Shown: positions 34,049 through 35,439 of the stretch, piece by piece
How positions within the stretch are numbered: the stretch's first letter is position 1
How the letters are laid out: the number at the start of each line of letters is the position of its first letter
Origin: Mesorhizobium sp. B2-7-1
GTDB lineage: Bacteria > Pseudomonadota > Alphaproteobacteria > Rhizobiales > Rhizobiaceae
Assembly: GCF_006440735.1 (NCBI RefSeq)
Contig: NZ_VFUA01000067.1
Span: forward strand, 1-35,439
Direction: 5' to 3'
DNA length: 35,439 bases
Notes under the pieces: generated by a model
The model's input: the letters and a program-made list of their open reading frames with translations, nothing else
What the model was told of the DNA's origin: nothing
Database searches by the model: none
Translations under genes and position numbers: made by a program

Positions 34049-34710
34049 ATGTCCCAGGAAGTGGAAACACCGCGCCTGTTGCTGAAGCCCGTGATCCCGG
34101 CCGACCGGGATGATCTTTTCGCTCTGGAGCAGGATCCGGACGTGATGCGCTTTCTCAATGGCGGCGGGCCGACGCCGCCGGACGGCATCGATCCTTCTGT
34201 CGACTTCCTGATGCCGCGCGGCATCGAACTGGGCGTTTGGAGCGCCCGGGAGAAGGTATCCGGCGCGTTTGTCGGCTGGTTCTCGCTATACGATCGCGGC
34301 GATGGTTCGGCGGAATTAAAGCGCGTCGCGATCTTTCAGATTCGCTCCTTGCGCTTTAGGCTTTTGATTTTGCGCATGTCTTTGCCTCGAAACCGGTTCC
34401 CACTTTCGGGAGACATGCTTTAGGCTATCGCTTGCGGCGCGCGGTTTGGCGGCTCGGCTACGCCAGCGAAGGCGCGAGAGCGCTGGTCGAGTCCGGTTTC
34501 TCCCGCTTCGGTTTTGTCCGAATCATTGCCAGCACGATGGCCGTCAACAAGGCTTCGCGCCGTGTCCTGGAAAAGGCCGGGCTCACGCATGTCGGCACGT
34601 TCTATGTCGAAGAGCCCGACAGGCTGCCGGGGGCCGAGCACGGCGATGTGGAATACGAAATCCGGCGCGAAACCTGGGACGCGTCGGCTCAGATCACCCA
34701 GGGCGCGTAG
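34049..34710 (+). pseudogene. GNAT family N-acetyltransferase, disrupted by a palindromic repeat
   Basis: The 5' part (34049-34318, 90 residues) opens ETPRLLLKPVIPADRDDLFA, typical of RimJ/RimL-like GNAT enzymes, and reads to GDGSAEL. The 3' part (34423-34707, 95 residues) continues GYRLRRAVWRLGYASEGARA, the acetyl-CoA binding region, and NKASRRVLEKAGLTHVG. Removing the 104 bases at 34319-34422 restores one frame of 185 residues with AELGYRLRRAVW at the join, exactly as in intact homologues. The insert shifts the frame and gives a TAG at 34421. AAAGGA precedes the ATG. Its 3' end overlaps the convergent lpxC by 22 bases. Confidence 0.88.
34319..34422. repeat. 104-bp palindromic repeat inserted in the GNAT gene
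   Basis: The insert is bounded by TTA on both sides (34316-34318 and 34420-34422) and has short terminal inverted repeats TAAAGC (34317-34322) and GCTTTA (34417-34422). Inside are the hairpins of the family: GCGCGTCGCG...GCGC and CGAAACCGG...TTTCGGG. It is the reverse complement of the copy at 28111-28210 at about 93 of 100 positions. It encodes nothing, so any movement must rely on a transposase elsewhere. Confidence 0.88.
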
Positions 34711-35439
34711 ACCGGCCGGCTGACGGCGATCATCTCGGCGACGCGGCCGCGCTCGCGGCGCCGGGTCTCGACGATCTCGAAGGCCGTGTGGTCGGAAAGC
34801 AGCCGGCGCAACGCCGAGGCGTTCATCCGGTGGCCGCCGCGATAGGAGCGGAAGCAGCCGATGAAGCGAGCGCCGGCCAGCGCCAGGTCGCCCATCGCAT
34901 CGAGCGTCTTGTGGCGGGCGAACTCATTGGAATAGCGCAGCCCGCCGACATTGATGACGCGGTTGTCGTCGCCGATGACGAGCGAGTTTTCGAGCGACGA
35001 GCCGAGCGCGTAGCCTGCGGCCCAAAGCCTCTCGACGTCCTTCATGAAGCCGAAGGTCCGCGCCCGCGCGATGTCGCGGCGGAAGATGTCGGGATTGATG
35101 TCGGAAGCGAATTGCTGTCGACCGATCGCCGGGCTCTCGAAATCGATCTCGATCTCGAAGCGCGTGCCGTCATAGGGGCGGAACTCCGCCCAGGACGCGC
35201 CTGCTTCCACGCGCACCGGCTTGACGACGCGGATATAGCGACGCTTCACCGCCAGCGTCTCGATGCCCGCCTGGTCGATGGCTTCGACGAAGGCCATGGC
35301 GCTGCCGTCGAGAATGGGAACTTCCGACCCGTCGATCTCGACGATGAGGTTGTCGATGCCGAGGCCGAACACCGTGGCCATCAGATGCTCGACCGTGCCG
35401 ATATGCTCGCCGGCCGGGTCGCCAAGCATGGTGCAGAGA
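34689..35439 (-). CDS. lpxC: UDP-3-O-acyl-N-acetylglucosamine deacetylase LpxC (5' part outside the window)
   Basis: The visible 250 residues are the C-terminal part of LpxC, the zinc deacetylase of the first committed step of lipid A synthesis. The frame continues through the window edge as LCTMLGDPAGEHIGTVEHLM, so the ATG at 35429 is internal. Zinc ligands are the His of VEHLM and the His and Asp of HKTLDAMGD. The catalytic-loop region NEFARHKTLDA and the late RSYRGGHRMN are intact. About 50 to 70 N-terminal residues should lie beyond 35439. Confidence 0.95.
   Translation of the reverse strand, partial: LCTMLGDPAGEHIGTVEHLMATVFGLGIDNLIVEIDGSEVPILDGSAMAFVEAIDQAGIETLAVKRRYIRVVKPVRVEAGASWAEFRPYDGTRFEIEIDFESPAIGRQQFASDINPDIFRRDIARARTFGFMKDVERLWAAGYALGSSLENSLVIGDDNRVINVGGLRYSNEFARHKTLDAMGDLALAGARFIGCFRSYRGGHRMNASALRRLLSDHTAFEIVETRRRERGRVAEMIAVSRPVYAPWVI

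Noticed and set aside
34432..34710. Separate small GNAT-like gene starting at 34432
   Set aside because: It lacks the N-terminal half of the fold and a ribosome-binding site, and it joins perfectly to the upstream fragment when the repeat is removed. It is the 3' part of a pseudogene.

Overview
The window is a high-GC, densely coded alphaproteobacterial chromosome segment, most likely from a Mesorhizobium or a close relative (Phyllobacteriaceae, Rhizobiales). The main evidence is the block lpxC - bamD - recN - ligA at the right end, which is the usual rhizobial order downstream of the cell-division genes, together with intergenic palindromic repeats of a kind common in rhizobia. The genus is an inference. 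No tRNA, rRNA, CRISPR array, insertion-sequence transposase or phage gene was seen.

Layout. 1-348: gene-free, with a short direct repeat and a long palindromic repeat. 349-10969: mixed housekeeping and accessory genes. These are a secreted phytase-like esterase, a MATE exporter, an MFS permease, a TMEM175-type channel, a small unknown protein, an SDR oxidoreductase preceded by a 23-bp tandem repeat, a low-affinity iron permease family protein, a hexapeptide acetyltransferase, a CreA protein, a cytochrome b561, and an overlapping pair of SCO copper chaperone and PrmA. 11004-14525: a large autotransporter. 14862-16706: an aminopeptidase P. 16802-17823: azlC and azlD, an exporter pair for branched-chain amino acids.

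18049-28076 looks like one catabolic regulon. It holds a glutamine-synthetase-like ligase, a complete five-component branched-chain-type ABC importer, an XRE-cupin regulator, an N-formylglutamate amidohydrolase family enzyme, an aldehyde dehydrogenase and a divergent SDR dehydrogenase. Two nearly identical 17-bp palindromes (consensus half-site TTTTCCA) lie at the two promoter regions and probably mark the regulator's operators. Together the genes could import an amine or amino alcohol, gamma-glutamylate it, oxidise it twice and release glutamate by hydrolysis. That route is a hypothesis.

28208-35439: a DUF2461 gene coupled to ligA, then recN, bamD and the 3' part of lpxC, all on the minus strand. 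Between bamD and lpxC lies a GNAT acetyltransferase gene broken by a 104-bp mobile palindromic repeat. A copy about 93% identical sits at 28111-28210, where it supplies the stop codon of the DUF2461 gene. A diverged, similarly built copy lies at 17837-17938.
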